A stretch of 64,000 bases of DNA. Origin: RYN-230 sp963793825 (GTDB taxonomy: Bacteria; Actinomycetota; Actinomycetes; Streptosporangiales; Streptosporangiaceae). The position numbers and the translations under genes are program-made. Positions 8,754-16,064 of this stretch are shown in pieces. The stretch spans positions 1 to 64,000 of the forward strand of contig CAWCBE010000012.1 of assembly GCA_963793825.1 (NCBI GenBank). The letters run 5' to 3'. The stretch's first letter is position 1; each line of letters starts with the position of its first letter. Under the pieces are notes generated by a model. It did no database searches, was not told the DNA's origin, and saw only the letters and a program-made list of their open reading frames with translations.

Positions 8754-9262
8754 TTCCGTATCTCCTGATCGTCGTGATGGGGGATCGCGGATCGCAGCGT
8801 CGCCACCGCCTTGTGCAGGTGGGCGCTGACGGTCCCGGGGGCAATGCCGAGGAGCCTGGCCGTGGTCTCGGTGTCCAGGTCGAGCAGCAGCCGCAAGGTG
8901 ACGACCTCGCGCTGACGCAACGGCAGCTGACGAAGCGCAGCCGCCAACTCGCCGCTCATAACGGTGTCCTGATCCGCCGGGATCGCGCTGTCATGGCTGC
9001 CCAGGGCGACCTCGCGCCGGTGGCGCCGCCACTGGGACACGTTCACATTCAGCGCCGCGCGCACCACCCAGGCCCGTGGCGCTTGCAGATCTCGCACCTT
9101 CCGCCATGACATCCACGCCCGAGTGAACCCCTCCGCAACCAGTTCCTCGGCGAGCAGCCGGTCGCCGACGTTGAGCAGCACGATCCGCAGGCAGTCATCG
9201 CGGGCGGACTCGTAGAACTCGGCGAACTCCATCGACGCTTGCTCCACACCCCATACACGCAT
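8750..9262 (-). CDS. ECF sigma factor, SigE family
   Basis: A 170-residue extracytoplasmic-function sigma factor with region 2 (EFAEFYESARDDCLRIVLLN to SWRKVRDL) and region 4 (LPLRQREVVTLRLLLDLD, then ARLLGIAPGTVSAHLHKA, the DNA-binding helix-turn-helix). Region 3 is absent, as in all ECF factors. Two starts are possible: ATG 9262, or ATG 9232 (MEFAEF), which has GGAG 9 bases upstream and matches the usual family start better. It overlaps the membrane partner gene downstream. It lies next to the right att repeat, so it may be cargo of the element or chromosomal material trapped there. Confidence 0.8.
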   Translation of the reverse strand: MRVWGVEQASMEFAEFYESARDDCLRIVLLNVGDRLLAEELVAEGFTRAWMSWRKVRDLQAPRAWVVRAALNVNVSQWRRHRREVALGSHDSAIPADQDTVMSGELAAALRQLPLRQREVVTLRLLLDLDTETTARLLGIAPGTVSAHLHKAVATLRSAIPHHDDQEIRK

Positions 9263-9441
9263 CAGCCGCCGGATTCCTTTATCTCCACTCCGACTCCCGG
9301 CGCAGTCAAATCGAACAACGGTGATGACCGTGCCCGCTGCGTGCCCGACCGGGCAGTCAGCAGGAGCGTCTCACGGTAAGCCACGGTGACTGCCATTCAC
9401 GCTCTGACCTGGGCAGCAGCAGTTCAGGAGGCTGCGGGCCG

Positions 9442-9488
9442 CAGCCTTCCAAGCTGGTCACGAGGGTTCGATTCCCTTCGCCCGCTCT
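9442..9488 (+). repeat. Attachment site repeat, distal (attR)
   Basis: A 47-bp copy of the tRNA-Gly 3' part (one mismatch to 6128-6174). It lacks the tRNA 5' half, so it is not a functional tRNA. It marks the far end of the integrated element. Confidence 0.8.
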
Positions 9489-9521
9489 TACAGTTCCGGT
9501 CGCCCGCTCTTACAGTTCCGG
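9478..9521 (+). repeat. 22-bp perfect tandem duplication at attR
   Basis: Two adjacent identical 22-bp units, 9478-9499 and 9500-9521, each containing CGCCCGCTCTTACAG. They cover the tRNA acceptor 3' end and the bases following it. Possibly slippage or a footprint of an earlier integration. Confidence 0.7.
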
Positions 9522-9527
9522 CCCAGG

Positions 9528-10061
9528 TCATGGCGTGACCGAGGACCACACGCCGAACCACTGCTCGGCGCCGTAGGCTTCGAACCGCTCTACCTCGGCG
9601 AACCCCAGCTTCGCCGCGAGGCGCATCGAGCGGGCGTTGGCGGTCTGGGTAAAGAGCACCACCGGCTGGCCGGGAAGCTCGCCGACGAACCAGCCGAGTG
9701 CCGCTGCGCACGCCTCGGCGGCGTACCCGAATCCCCACGCCTCCGGCAGGAACAGGTAGCCGAGCTCGGCCTCCCCGGCAGCAGCCGGAGGACCGTGCCC
9801 CGTTGCCCTGCTGAGAATGATCTGGCCGATCATGGCCCCGTCGAGATCGACTATGAAATGGCCGGGGCGCCGCTCAGGCTCCCCGGGAATCGCGCGCTCG
9901 AGCTCGTCACGCGGCCGGGGGCCACCGAGGTAGGTGCCCACCTCTGGCGAGGCGAGCAGCTCGATGAACGCCGCACGGTCCCGGGCCTCGGGCTCACGGA
10001 GCACGAGCCGTTCGGTCCTGATCGGCTCAGGCGGCCAGGCGACGGGTCCCAGGTCTGCCAT
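9528..10061 (-). CDS. GNAT acetyltransferase, RimJ/RimL type
   Basis: A 177-residue N-acetyltransferase. It has the N-terminal IRTERLVLREPEARDRAAF typical of the RimJ/RimL ribosomal-protein acetyltransferase group, the central EAELGYLFLPEAWGFGYAAEA acetyl-CoA loop region (Q/RxxGxG/A position as WGFGYA), and the late TQTANARSMRLAAKLGF motif. The true substrate is unknown; members also acetylate antibiotics or small molecules. It is the first chromosomal gene after the element end; its stop is 7 bases from the tandem duplication. Confidence 0.75.
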   Translation of the reverse strand: MADLGPVAWPPEPIRTERLVLREPEARDRAAFIELLASPEVGTYLGGPRPRDELERAIPGEPERRPGHFIVDLDGAMIGQIILSRATGHGPPAAAGEAELGYLFLPEAWGFGYAAEACAAALGWFVGELPGQPVVLFTQTANARSMRLAAKLGFAEVERFEAYGAEQWFGVWSSVTP

Positions 10062-10278
10062 GCGCGCAGACTAACCGATGGTCGAATCGCCCAGAGCGGG
10101 ATGAGCCCCGTGCCTGTGGCATCGATTTTGGGTCTCTGTCCCGAGCTCTCCGTCCAACGCACTGCATGCCGCGATGAGCGCGCGAGGAGCGTTGGTCAAG
10201 CCGCACCGAGTCATGGCTGCCGCGCCACTCCATCCTGGGCATCGGCTGTCATCGGCTGCTGCCCGTAGCCTGTGCCGC

Positions 10279-10707
10279 ATGAACGTTCTCTTCATCGCGA
10301 GCATGTCGGTCGTTGCCGCTGACCCGCCGCAGAGCCGCAAGCTGTTCGTTGACGCCCTCGGCCTTCCGCTGCAGAAGTACGAAGCCGATGAGTACTACTC
10401 CAGCGAGAGCATTTCCGGCAGCAAGCACTTCGGCGTCTGGCCACTCTCGCAGGCGGCCGAGGCGTGCTTCGGCACGCCGGAGTGGCCCGCTAGCCGGGTG
10501 GTTCCCCAGGCATCAATCGAGTTCGAGGTCGAGGACGCAGCAGCTGTTGCAGCGGCTGGCGAGGAGCTTCAGCACGCGGGCTACGAGCTGCTGCACCCAG
10601 CGCGCACCGAACCGTGGGGACAGACGGTGACCAGGCTCCTTACAGAGGATGGCTTGATCGTCGGCATTTCCTACGCCCCCTCGCTTCACGACGAAGAACG
10701 TGCCTGA
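10279..10707 (+). CDS. VOC-family (glyoxalase-like) protein
   Basis: A 142-residue single vicinal-oxygen-chelate module pair: SMSVVAADPPQSRKLFVDAL at the start, ASIEFEVEDAAAV in the middle and RLLTEDGLIVGISYAP at the end. ATG 10279 is chosen because the sequence upstream does not look coding. Metal ligands are not obvious. The family includes glyoxalases and antibiotic-binding resistance proteins; which of these applies cannot be told. Confidence 0.7.
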   Translation: MNVLFIASMSVVAADPPQSRKLFVDALGLPLQKYEADEYYSSESISGSKHFGVWPLSQAAEACFGTPEWPASRVVPQASIEFEVEDAAAVAAAGEELQHAGYELLHPARTEPWGQTVTRLLTEDGLIVGISYAPSLHDEERA

Positions 10708-10776
10708 GCGCCGGGGCCACGGCGGCCCCGAAATCCTGCCTGGCGATAATCCCATGACCTGACCAGGAAGGCGCAG

Positions 10777-11184
10777 TCAAGGGCTTACCTCGCCCACTGA
10801 CCGGTTATCCGCTTTGTCGATGACGCAGAAACGGTTGCCGTCGGGGTCCTCGAGGACAACGAAGTCGGAGTGCTCCGTATAGCCGTCCCAGTCCCCGACC
10901 TCGCGCGCCCCCAGGACGACGAGCCGCCTGACTTCGGCGGCCGGGTCGGCCGCGTACAGGTCGAGGTGCACGCGCGGGTGATCCTGCACCGGCGTCTCGC
11001 TCACCATGAGGGCCAGCTGCGCACCTACGCCGTCGCGTGGGATCAGGACAGCCCAGGTGCCGTCGCCGGGCTCATCCCGCGGCACGTAGCCGAGCGCCGC
11101 GGTCCAGAACTCCTGCGCCCGCGCCACATCGCCGACGCCGAGCACGGTCGAGCCGATCGTCAGTGGCCGTGCTGGATTACTCAT
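10777..11184 (-). CDS. VOC-family (glyoxalase-like) protein
   Basis: A 135-residue VOC protein: STVLGVGDVARAQEFWTAAL, then HPRVHLDLYAADPAAEVRRL and DFVVLEDPDGNRFCVID, which are the two beta-alpha-beta-beta-beta modules. The ending EDPDGNRFC is the usual glyoxalase/bleomycin-resistance signature. It is transcribed convergently with the preceding VOC gene and divergently from the ArsR gene. Substrate unknown. Confidence 0.75.
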   Translation of the reverse strand: MSNPARPLTIGSTVLGVGDVARAQEFWTAALGYVPRDEPGDGTWAVLIPRDGVGAQLALMVSETPVQDHPRVHLDLYAADPAAEVRRLVVLGAREVGDWDGYTEHSDFVVLEDPDGNRFCVIDKADNRSVGEVSP

Positions 11185-11271
11185 CCGGCCAGCGTGGCAT
11201 ACCGCCGGGCGGCTCCGTTGTGAACCGCGGGGGTTGCCGCCCGGGCATTGATCGCCTATCGTCGATTAACG

Positions 11272-11604
11272 ATGAATAGTGTGCAGCCACTCGACCGCGC
11301 GACCGCTGACACCTATGCGGCCTGGTTCAGGGCACTGGCCGACGGCACCAGGGTGCAGGTGATCTCGCTGCTCGCCCGGAGTGGCAGGCCGATGACCGTG
11401 AAGGAGATCGTCGCGGCCGTGCCGGTCGGCCAGTCCACCGTGTCCGCGCACCTGCGGCAGCTGGCCGTGGTCGGGTTCGTGCTCGCCGAGGACCGGGGCA
11501 CCTCCCGGCTGTACCGGATCAACGAGGAGTGCGTGGAATACTTCCCCACCGCAGCGGACCTGGTGATGGGGAAGCCGTCACCGATCCCGCCCGCGGCCCG
11601 CTGA
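11272..11604 (+). CDS. arsR: ArsR-family transcriptional regulator
   Basis: A 110-residue winged-helix repressor: YAAWFRALADGTRVQVISLL (helix 1-2) and VPVGQSTVSAHLRQLAVVGF (recognition helix). The C-terminus NEECVEYFPTAADLVMG corresponds to the C-terminal CxxCF motif of actinobacterial arsenic-sensing ArsR proteins, but here only one cysteine is kept (CVEYF), so metalloid binding is uncertain. ATG 11272 is preferred over the TTG at 11248. A short inverted repeat ATCGT-6-ACGAT overlaps the start region and could be the operator. The acetyltransferase gene begins 28 bases downstream, so the two are one operon. Confidence 0.8.
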   Translation: MNSVQPLDRATADTYAAWFRALADGTRVQVISLLARSGRPMTVKEIVAAVPVGQSTVSAHLRQLAVVGFVLAEDRGTSRLYRINEECVEYFPTAADLVMGKPSPIPPAAR

Positions 11605-11632
11605 CCCCTGAGCCCCGGAGGTCTCGCACACC

Positions 11633-12115
11633 ATGCAGATCCAGCCGATGACCGAGGAGCACGCCGCCGCCGTGCTCGCGATTTACCAGGCCGGCATCGA
11701 CGAGGGCAACGCCACCTTCGAGACGCGGGCCCCCGCCTGGGACAATTTCACCGCGGCCAGGCTGCCCGGGCACCGTTACGTCGCGCGGGCCGGCGCGGAC
11801 ATCCTCGGATGGGTCGCGGTCTCCGCCGTGTCCAGCCGCTGTGCCTACGCCGGAGTGGTCGAGCACTCGGTCTACGTGCACCCGGGCGCCCGCGGGCAGG
11901 GCACCGGCCGCCAGCTCCTGGACGCCCTGATCACCTCGACCGAGGCCGCCGGAATCTGGACCATCCAGTCCGGGATCTTCCCCGAGAACACGGCCAGCGC
12001 CGCCCTGCACCAGGCCGCAGGCTTCCGTATCGTCGGCACCCGCGAGCGCATCAGCCAGCACTACGGCCGGTGGCGGGATGTCGTCTTGCTCGAGCGCCGG
12101 AGCCCGGTGATCTGA
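11633..12115 (+). CDS. GNAT acetyltransferase, ArsN1/PAT-like
   Basis: A 160-residue acetyltransferase of the phosphinothricin/arsinothricin group: IYQAGIDEGNATFETRAP at the substrate side, GWVAVSAVSSRCAYAGVVEH, then VHPGARGQGTGRQLLDALI (acetyl-CoA loop RGQGTG) and SGIFPENTASAALHQAAGF. These enzymes acetylate the amino group of glutamate-mimic antibiotics such as phosphinothricin or arsinothricin. Pairing with an ArsR regulator in the same operon favours the ArsN1 branch, although no other ars genes are present. Substrate is inferred from family and neighbour. Confidence 0.75.
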   Translation: MQIQPMTEEHAAAVLAIYQAGIDEGNATFETRAPAWDNFTAARLPGHRYVARAGADILGWVAVSAVSSRCAYAGVVEHSVYVHPGARGQGTGRQLLDALITSTEAAGIWTIQSGIFPENTASAALHQAAGFRIVGTRERISQHYGRWRDVVLLERRSPVI

Positions 12116-12304
12116 CCCGGCCGCGGGTCACCGCAGCGAAGTGATCACGGGCGCGCCGGGGTCCGCATCTGGGAGACCAGCAGGGGGCCGAGGACGGCGG
12201 AACGGGCCGTGCCGCGGAGCCGGTTGAGCCGGCTATCACGGCTGGTCATCTTCTGATTACCTTACGTCGATGACGGCCGTCCTGAACAGGCACCCCGGCG
12301 GCGA

Positions 12305-12979
12305 TCAGGACTGGAGAGCGGACTGGAACAGGTAGGCGCTGGCCAGGCTGCGGTAGGGCCGCCAGGGCTCGGCGATCCGCAGCACTTCCTGCTGGGAGGG
12401 CAGCTCCCCGAGCCCGTAGCTGTGCCGGATCGCCTTCCGGAGGGCCAGGTCACCGGGGAGCACGACGTCGGGCCGGTTGAGCGCGATGATCAGGAAGCCG
12501 TGCACGGTCCAGGACCCGATCCCGGGTATGGCCGTAAGCCGCGCCTCGATCTCCTCATCGGACAGCCGGGCCAGGTCCGCGTCGCTGAGGCGGCCCGAGG
12601 CGAACTGCTCGGCCAGGGAGCGCAGGGTCTGCACCTTGCGGCCCGACAGGCCGGCCGCCCTGAGCTGGTCCGGCGGCAGGGCGAGGACCTCCTCCGGGCC
12701 GGGCAGCTGGCCGCCGGCCAGATCGGCCAGCCGGGCCAGGATACGGCGGGTGGCCAGCACGGACAGCTGCTGCCCAGCTATCTGGAAGACAAGCGCGCTG
12801 AACGCATCGCGTACCGGCAGGCCGGACAGCCACGCCCGGGGATCGAAGTCAGGCTGGGCGTCGATGAGCCGGCCCAGCACCGGGTCGGCGCGGCGCAGGT
12901 AATCCCGCGCCTGCTGATCGGCCGTCCGGCTGGCGTCCTCGCCGGCCGGGCGGGGCGTATCACGGTCGGCTGGGGTCAT
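12305..12979 (-). CDS. DNA-3-methyladenine glycosylase II (AlkA-type)
   Basis: A 224-residue HhH-GPD base-excision glycosylase that removes alkylated bases. FSALVFQIAGQQLSVLATRR is the family's 'IxxQQxS' helix, and LTAIPGIGSWTVHGFLI is the helix-hairpin-helix; the catalytic Asp lies in NRPDVVLPGDLALRKAI (LPGDLAL). It is shorter than E. coli AlkA because the N-terminal mixed beta domain is missing, as in many actinobacterial members. ATG 12979 has GGGGGAGG 5 bases upstream and is preferred over 13018. Confidence 0.85.
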   Translation of the reverse strand: MTPADRDTPRPAGEDASRTADQQARDYLRRADPVLGRLIDAQPDFDPRAWLSGLPVRDAFSALVFQIAGQQLSVLATRRILARLADLAGGQLPGPEEVLALPPDQLRAAGLSGRKVQTLRSLAEQFASGRLSDADLARLSDEEIEARLTAIPGIGSWTVHGFLIIALNRPDVVLPGDLALRKAIRHSYGLGELPSQQEVLRIAEPWRPYRSLASAYLFQSALQS

Positions 12980-13152
12980 CGTGGCCTCCCCCTTCCCACC
13001 ATGCTGATCGTGACACACAGGCAGCCGGGCCCCCGGAGGCGGGCACCAAGGTAACTCAGAACCGGTAAAGACGTGTTCTTCCCGGGCTCCGACGGGTACT
13101 TCACGGGCTCCGCCGCTGGCGGCCGCCGCCGGGCGGCCGAGGAGGAGTCCAG

Positions 13153-13902
13153 ATGCTGCTGTCCCCGCACTCGCACCACCTCGTGGCGGCCCTCAACCCG
13201 CTCAGCTCGACATCCCTGCTGGCCAGCCTGGGCGCACTCGGCGTCTTCCTCGTCCTGTTCGCCGAGACCGGGCTGCTTATCGGGTTCTTCCTGCCGGGCG
13301 ACTCGCTGCTGTTCACCGCCGGGCTGCTGTGCACCGCGTCGGCATCCCACGCGGTCCACCTGTCACTCCCGCTGGTCATCCTGGCCGCGATCGGCGGTGC
13401 GCTGCTCGGCGCCGAGACCGGATTCCTGATCGGCCGGGCCGGCGGGCGGCCCCTGCTGCAGCGCAGCCAGAACCGGTTCCTGTGCAACGGAGCGGAACGG
13501 GCGGACCACCTGCTCAAACGGTACGGCTACGGCAAGGCCATCGTGCTGGGCCGGTTCATCCCCGTGGTCCGCACCGTACTCAACCCGATGGCCGGCGCGC
13601 TGGCCGTGCCCGCCCGGACCTTTACCCTGTGGCAGGTCATCGGCGGGGTCATCTGGTCGGCTGGCGTCATCCTGGCCGGCTACGCCCTGGGGTCGACCAT
13701 CCCCAGCATCGACACCTACCTGCTGCCGATCATCGCGGTCATCGTGGTGGTCTCGCTGATCCCCATCGGGCTGGAGCTGTTCCGCACCCGTTCCGCCGGC
13801 CCGGGCCCGGACACCAGGGCCAGCCGGGGCGAGGCAGCGGCCCGCACCGATGCCGCGGACCGGGCCACCCAGGCTAGCGGCCCCGGACACCGGTCCAGCT
13901 AG
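13153..13902 (+). CDS. DedA-family membrane protein
   Basis: A 249-residue multi-pass membrane protein. SLGALGVFLVLFAETGLLIG and FFLPGDSLLFTAGLL form the DedA N-terminal motif (E and PGD), and LGRFIPVVRTVLNPMAGALAV is the conserved 'R-F-x-P-x-x-R' amphipathic region. The C-terminal ~40 residues are polar and variable. DedA/Tvp38 proteins act in lipid-carrier (undecaprenyl phosphate/phospholipid) translocation and membrane homeostasis. Monocistronic, convergent with the secreted-protein gene across a strong hairpin. Confidence 0.85.
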   Translation: MLLSPHSHHLVAALNPLSSTSLLASLGALGVFLVLFAETGLLIGFFLPGDSLLFTAGLLCTASASHAVHLSLPLVILAAIGGALLGAETGFLIGRAGGRPLLQRSQNRFLCNGAERADHLLKRYGYGKAIVLGRFIPVVRTVLNPMAGALAVPARTFTLWQVIGGVIWSAGVILAGYALGSTIPSIDTYLLPIIAVIVVVSLIPIGLELFRTRSAGPGPDTRASRGEAAARTDAADRATQASGPGHRSS

Positions 13903-13958
13903 GGCAGGTTCCCGCGACGCACCGCCAGATGGCGGCGCACCAGCCGGCCCGGGCAGAG

Positions 13959-13993
13959 TGCTGCCCGGGCCGGCCAGGCCGGCCCGGGCAGCA
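13959..13993. terminator. Strong GC hairpin between convergent genes
   Basis: A perfect inverted repeat with 17-bp arms and a one-base centre (arm core GCTGCCCGGGCCGGCC). It lies 19 bases beyond the stop of the secreted protein gene and 57 beyond dedA. Probably a bidirectional terminator; the same GCTGCCCGGGCC core recurs in the hairpin at 15087-15118. Confidence 0.65.
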
Positions 13994-14011
13994 GTGGTGC
14001 GGAATCGCCGG

Positions 14012-14893
14012 TTAGCGTGCCCAGACGCCGAAGGCGTCGAACGGGCGCGCCATGCCGTTGCCGACCAGGCCGTCCGACCACAGCTGGGAGGGTGACACGC
14101 GGGGCGCGCCCTGCGGCGGCAGCAGGCCGTTGCTGGTGGCGATGACCCCGGTGGTCTGCCACGGGCCCACGAAGGAGCCGCGGGCACCGCTGTAGGTGGT
14201 CAGCGCGCCCTGCAGGAACTGGTTGATCCGGAACGCGTGCAGGAAGAACGGCAGCGGGATCGGCGTCCCGGTGCTGTCGGTGAAGTCATCCACGGCCGCG
14301 GCGTGATCGAAGGTCGGCCCGTACGCCTGCGTCTTGTACGACACCGGCGGGCCGGAGGTGGTCGGCGGGGTGATCGCAAAGTGCAGCTCGTTCCCGCCCT
14401 GGTCGTAGTAGATGCTGAAGTGAACGCCGTCTCCCTGCGTCACCCCCGAAAGCTGGGCGTAGTGCGCGAAATACGGGCCGTTCAGCGAATTGTTGAACGC
14501 CTCCACGTACGACACCCAGGTCCCCGTCGTGCAGGTGTAGCCGAACGACGCGGCCACCGTGCAGGACTCGATGCCGGCCCGAACGTACTGGTCGCCGCTG
14601 GCGCCGTTGTTCAGCGACCCGTTGGAGAGCTGGATGTACTCCTGCGGGTAGATCTCGGTCAGCAGCGACGTGTCCGGCACGGTCAGCGTCGAGGCGATGT
14701 AGCGGAAGTCCCGCCCGCTCGCCTCGTACCCGGCCTGGCTGGTCGTGGCCATCACTGGCAACGTCGTCCCATCCGCCCGGGCCGGCGCGGCGGTGGCCGC
14801 GCTTGCGGCACCCGCGGCGGCAAAGCCCAGGGTGGTAGCAGTGGCACCCGCTGCCGCGGCGGCAGCGAGCCTGCTCATGATGCGGCTTCGCAT
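14012..14893 (-). CDS. Secreted protein, paralogue 1 (possible G1-like fold)
   Basis: A 293-residue protein with a clear signal peptide (RSRIMSRLAAAAAAGATATT... ending near AASAATAAPARA). The mature part starts SQAGYEASGRDFRYIASTL, followed by beta-rich sequence with two Cys (ESCTVAASFGYTC). The order 'VRAGIES... WVSYVEAF... GVTQGDGVHFSIYYDQGGNELHF ... AAVDDF' resembles the beta-sandwich of G1 (eqolisin) peptidases, but the catalytic Gln/Glu pair cannot be assigned, so no enzymatic function is claimed. ATG 14893 has GAGGAGGGG upstream. Residues encoded by 14159-14728 are identical to the next gene. Not recognised beyond this. Confidence 0.7.
   Translation of the reverse strand: MRSRIMSRLAAAAAAGATATTLGFAAAGAASAATAAPARADGTTLPVMATTSQAGYEASGRDFRYIASTLTVPDTSLLTEIYPQEYIQLSNGSLNNGASGDQYVRAGIESCTVAASFGYTCTTGTWVSYVEAFNNSLNGPYFAHYAQLSGVTQGDGVHFSIYYDQGGNELHFAITPPTTSGPPVSYKTQAYGPTFDHAAAVDDFTDSTGTPIPLPFFLHAFRINQFLQGALTTYSGARGSFVGPWQTTGVIATSNGLLPPQGAPRVSPSQLWSDGLVGNGMARPFDAFGVWAR
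14159..14728 (-). repeat. 570-bp direct repeat (copy 1)
   Basis: This segment of the first paralogue appears identical, base for base, to 15333-15902 (offset 1174). Flanking coding sequence on both sides has clearly diverged. The pattern indicates recent gene conversion between tandem copies. Confidence 0.85.
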
Positions 14894-15086
14894 CGGTAGG
14901 TCCCCTCCTCTAACGACTGGGAAGCACACCGCTGCGTTGCTCGGGCGGTCATGTCAGGACCGATTCGCGGTATGCCCCGTTGGTCCGTTTTCGTAGCTGG
15001 CCCTGGCCCGCCCTCCAGTAACACTTCCCTACTCTGCGTACTCTAATGATTACTCCATGAGATGGATTTGGGCTGGCCAAACAGCT

Positions 15087-15118
15087 GCTGCCCGGGCCGC
15101 CGAAGCGGCCCGGGCAGC
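15087..15118 (-). terminator. GC hairpin after second secreted gene
   Basis: Perfect 14-bp arms (GCTGCCCGGGCCGC / GCGGCCCGGGCAGC) around a CGAA loop, downstream of the stop at 15186 and upstream of the first paralogue's promoter region. A stable tetraloop hairpin of the actinobacterial terminator type, without a U-tract. Confidence 0.65.
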
Positions 15119-15185
15119 ACCCGTTACCTATTCACTTGCCTACCGATCCCGGCGGAGGGCGCGAGCACCCCGCGGCGAGATGGGC

Positions 15186-16064
15186 CTAGCGGGCCCAGAC
15201 GCCGAACGCGTCCCAGGGCCGCGCCAGGCCGTTGCTGGCCAGACCGTCCGACCACAGGTTGGACGGCGACACCCGGACGGTGCCAGACGGCCAGGGCAGG
15301 CCGTTGCTGGTCGCCTCGACCGGGCTGGTGGTCCACGGGCCCACGAAGGAGCCGCGGGCACCGCTGTAGGTGGTCAGCGCGCCCTGCAGGAACTGGTTGA
15401 TCCGGAACGCGTGCAGGAAGAACGGCAGCGGGATCGGCGTCCCGGTGCTGTCGGTGAAGTCATCCACGGCCGCGGCGTGATCGAAGGTCGGCCCGTACGC
15501 CTGCGTCTTGTACGACACCGGCGGGCCGGAGGTGGTCGGCGGGGTGATCGCAAAGTGCAGCTCGTTCCCGCCCTGGTCGTAGTAGATGCTGAAGTGAACG
15601 CCGTCTCCCTGCGTCACCCCCGAAAGCTGGGCGTAGTGCGCGAAATACGGGCCGTTCAGCGAATTGTTGAACGCCTCCACGTACGACACCCAGGTCCCCG
15701 TCGTGCAGGTGTAGCCGAACGACGCGGCCACCGTGCAGGACTCGATGCCGGCCCGAACGTACTGGTCGCCGCTGGCGCCGTTGTTCAGCGACCCGTTGGA
15801 GAGCTGGATGTACTCCTGCGGGTAGATCTCGGTCAGCAGCGACGTGTCCGGCACGGTCAGCGTCGAGGCGATGTAGCGGAAGTCCCGCCCGCTCGCCTCG
15901 TAGCCCGCCTGGCTGGTCGTGGCGATCGTGCTGCCGATCGTGGTCGCGTGCCGCGCCTGCGACGTGGCCGCGCTCGCGGCACCGGCGGCGGCGAGGCCGA
16001 GGGTGCCCGCGGTGACGCCCGCCGCCGCTGCGGCGACGAACGTCCGGGTGATGCGTCTGCGCAT
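15186..16064 (-). CDS. Secreted protein, paralogue 2 (possible G1-like fold)
   Basis: A 292-residue protein with its own signal peptide (RRRITRTFVAAAAAGVTAGT... AASAATSQA). The central ~190 residues are identical to paralogue 1, while the last ~50 differ at roughly a quarter of positions (for example ATSNGLPWPSGTVRVSPSNL against ATSNGLLPPQGAPRVSPSQL). Both end DAFGVWAR. ATG 16064 has AAGGAAG six bases upstream. Each copy has its own terminator and leader, so they are separate transcription units. Function unknown; secretion is clear. The identical core with diverged ends argues for selection or conversion on the mature domain. Confidence 0.7.
   Translation of the reverse strand: MRRRITRTFVAAAAAGVTAGTLGLAAAGAASAATSQARHATTIGSTIATTSQAGYEASGRDFRYIASTLTVPDTSLLTEIYPQEYIQLSNGSLNNGASGDQYVRAGIESCTVAASFGYTCTTGTWVSYVEAFNNSLNGPYFAHYAQLSGVTQGDGVHFSIYYDQGGNELHFAITPPTTSGPPVSYKTQAYGPTFDHAAAVDDFTDSTGTPIPLPFFLHAFRINQFLQGALTTYSGARGSFVGPWTTSPVEATSNGLPWPSGTVRVSPSNLWSDGLASNGLARPWDAFGVWAR
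15333..15902 (-). repeat. 570-bp direct repeat (copy 2)
   Basis: Partner of 14159-14728. The first differing bases are just outside at both ends, for example GTACCC against GTAGCC at the signal-peptide side. Confidence 0.85.

Larger units (their letters stand above)
6128..9488. mobile_element. Decayed integrative element in tRNA-Gly (AICE-like)
   Basis: The 3' part of tRNA-Gly (6128-6174) is repeated directly at 9442-9488, 46 of 47 bases identical. The integrase gene lies directly beside the intact tRNA, the standard attL/attR layout of actinobacterial integrative elements. Inside are int, xis and the end of a Rep gene in the order rep-xis-int with overlapping stop/start codons, then an ECF sigma factor pair next to the far end. 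No transfer (FtsK/Tra) gene remains and both int and rep are damaged, so the element is probably immobile on its own. Confidence 0.75.

Noticed and set aside
9424..9500. Second tRNA-Gly gene
   Set aside because: Only the anticodon stem, T arm and acceptor 3' strand are present; the 5' half is missing. It is the attR copy.
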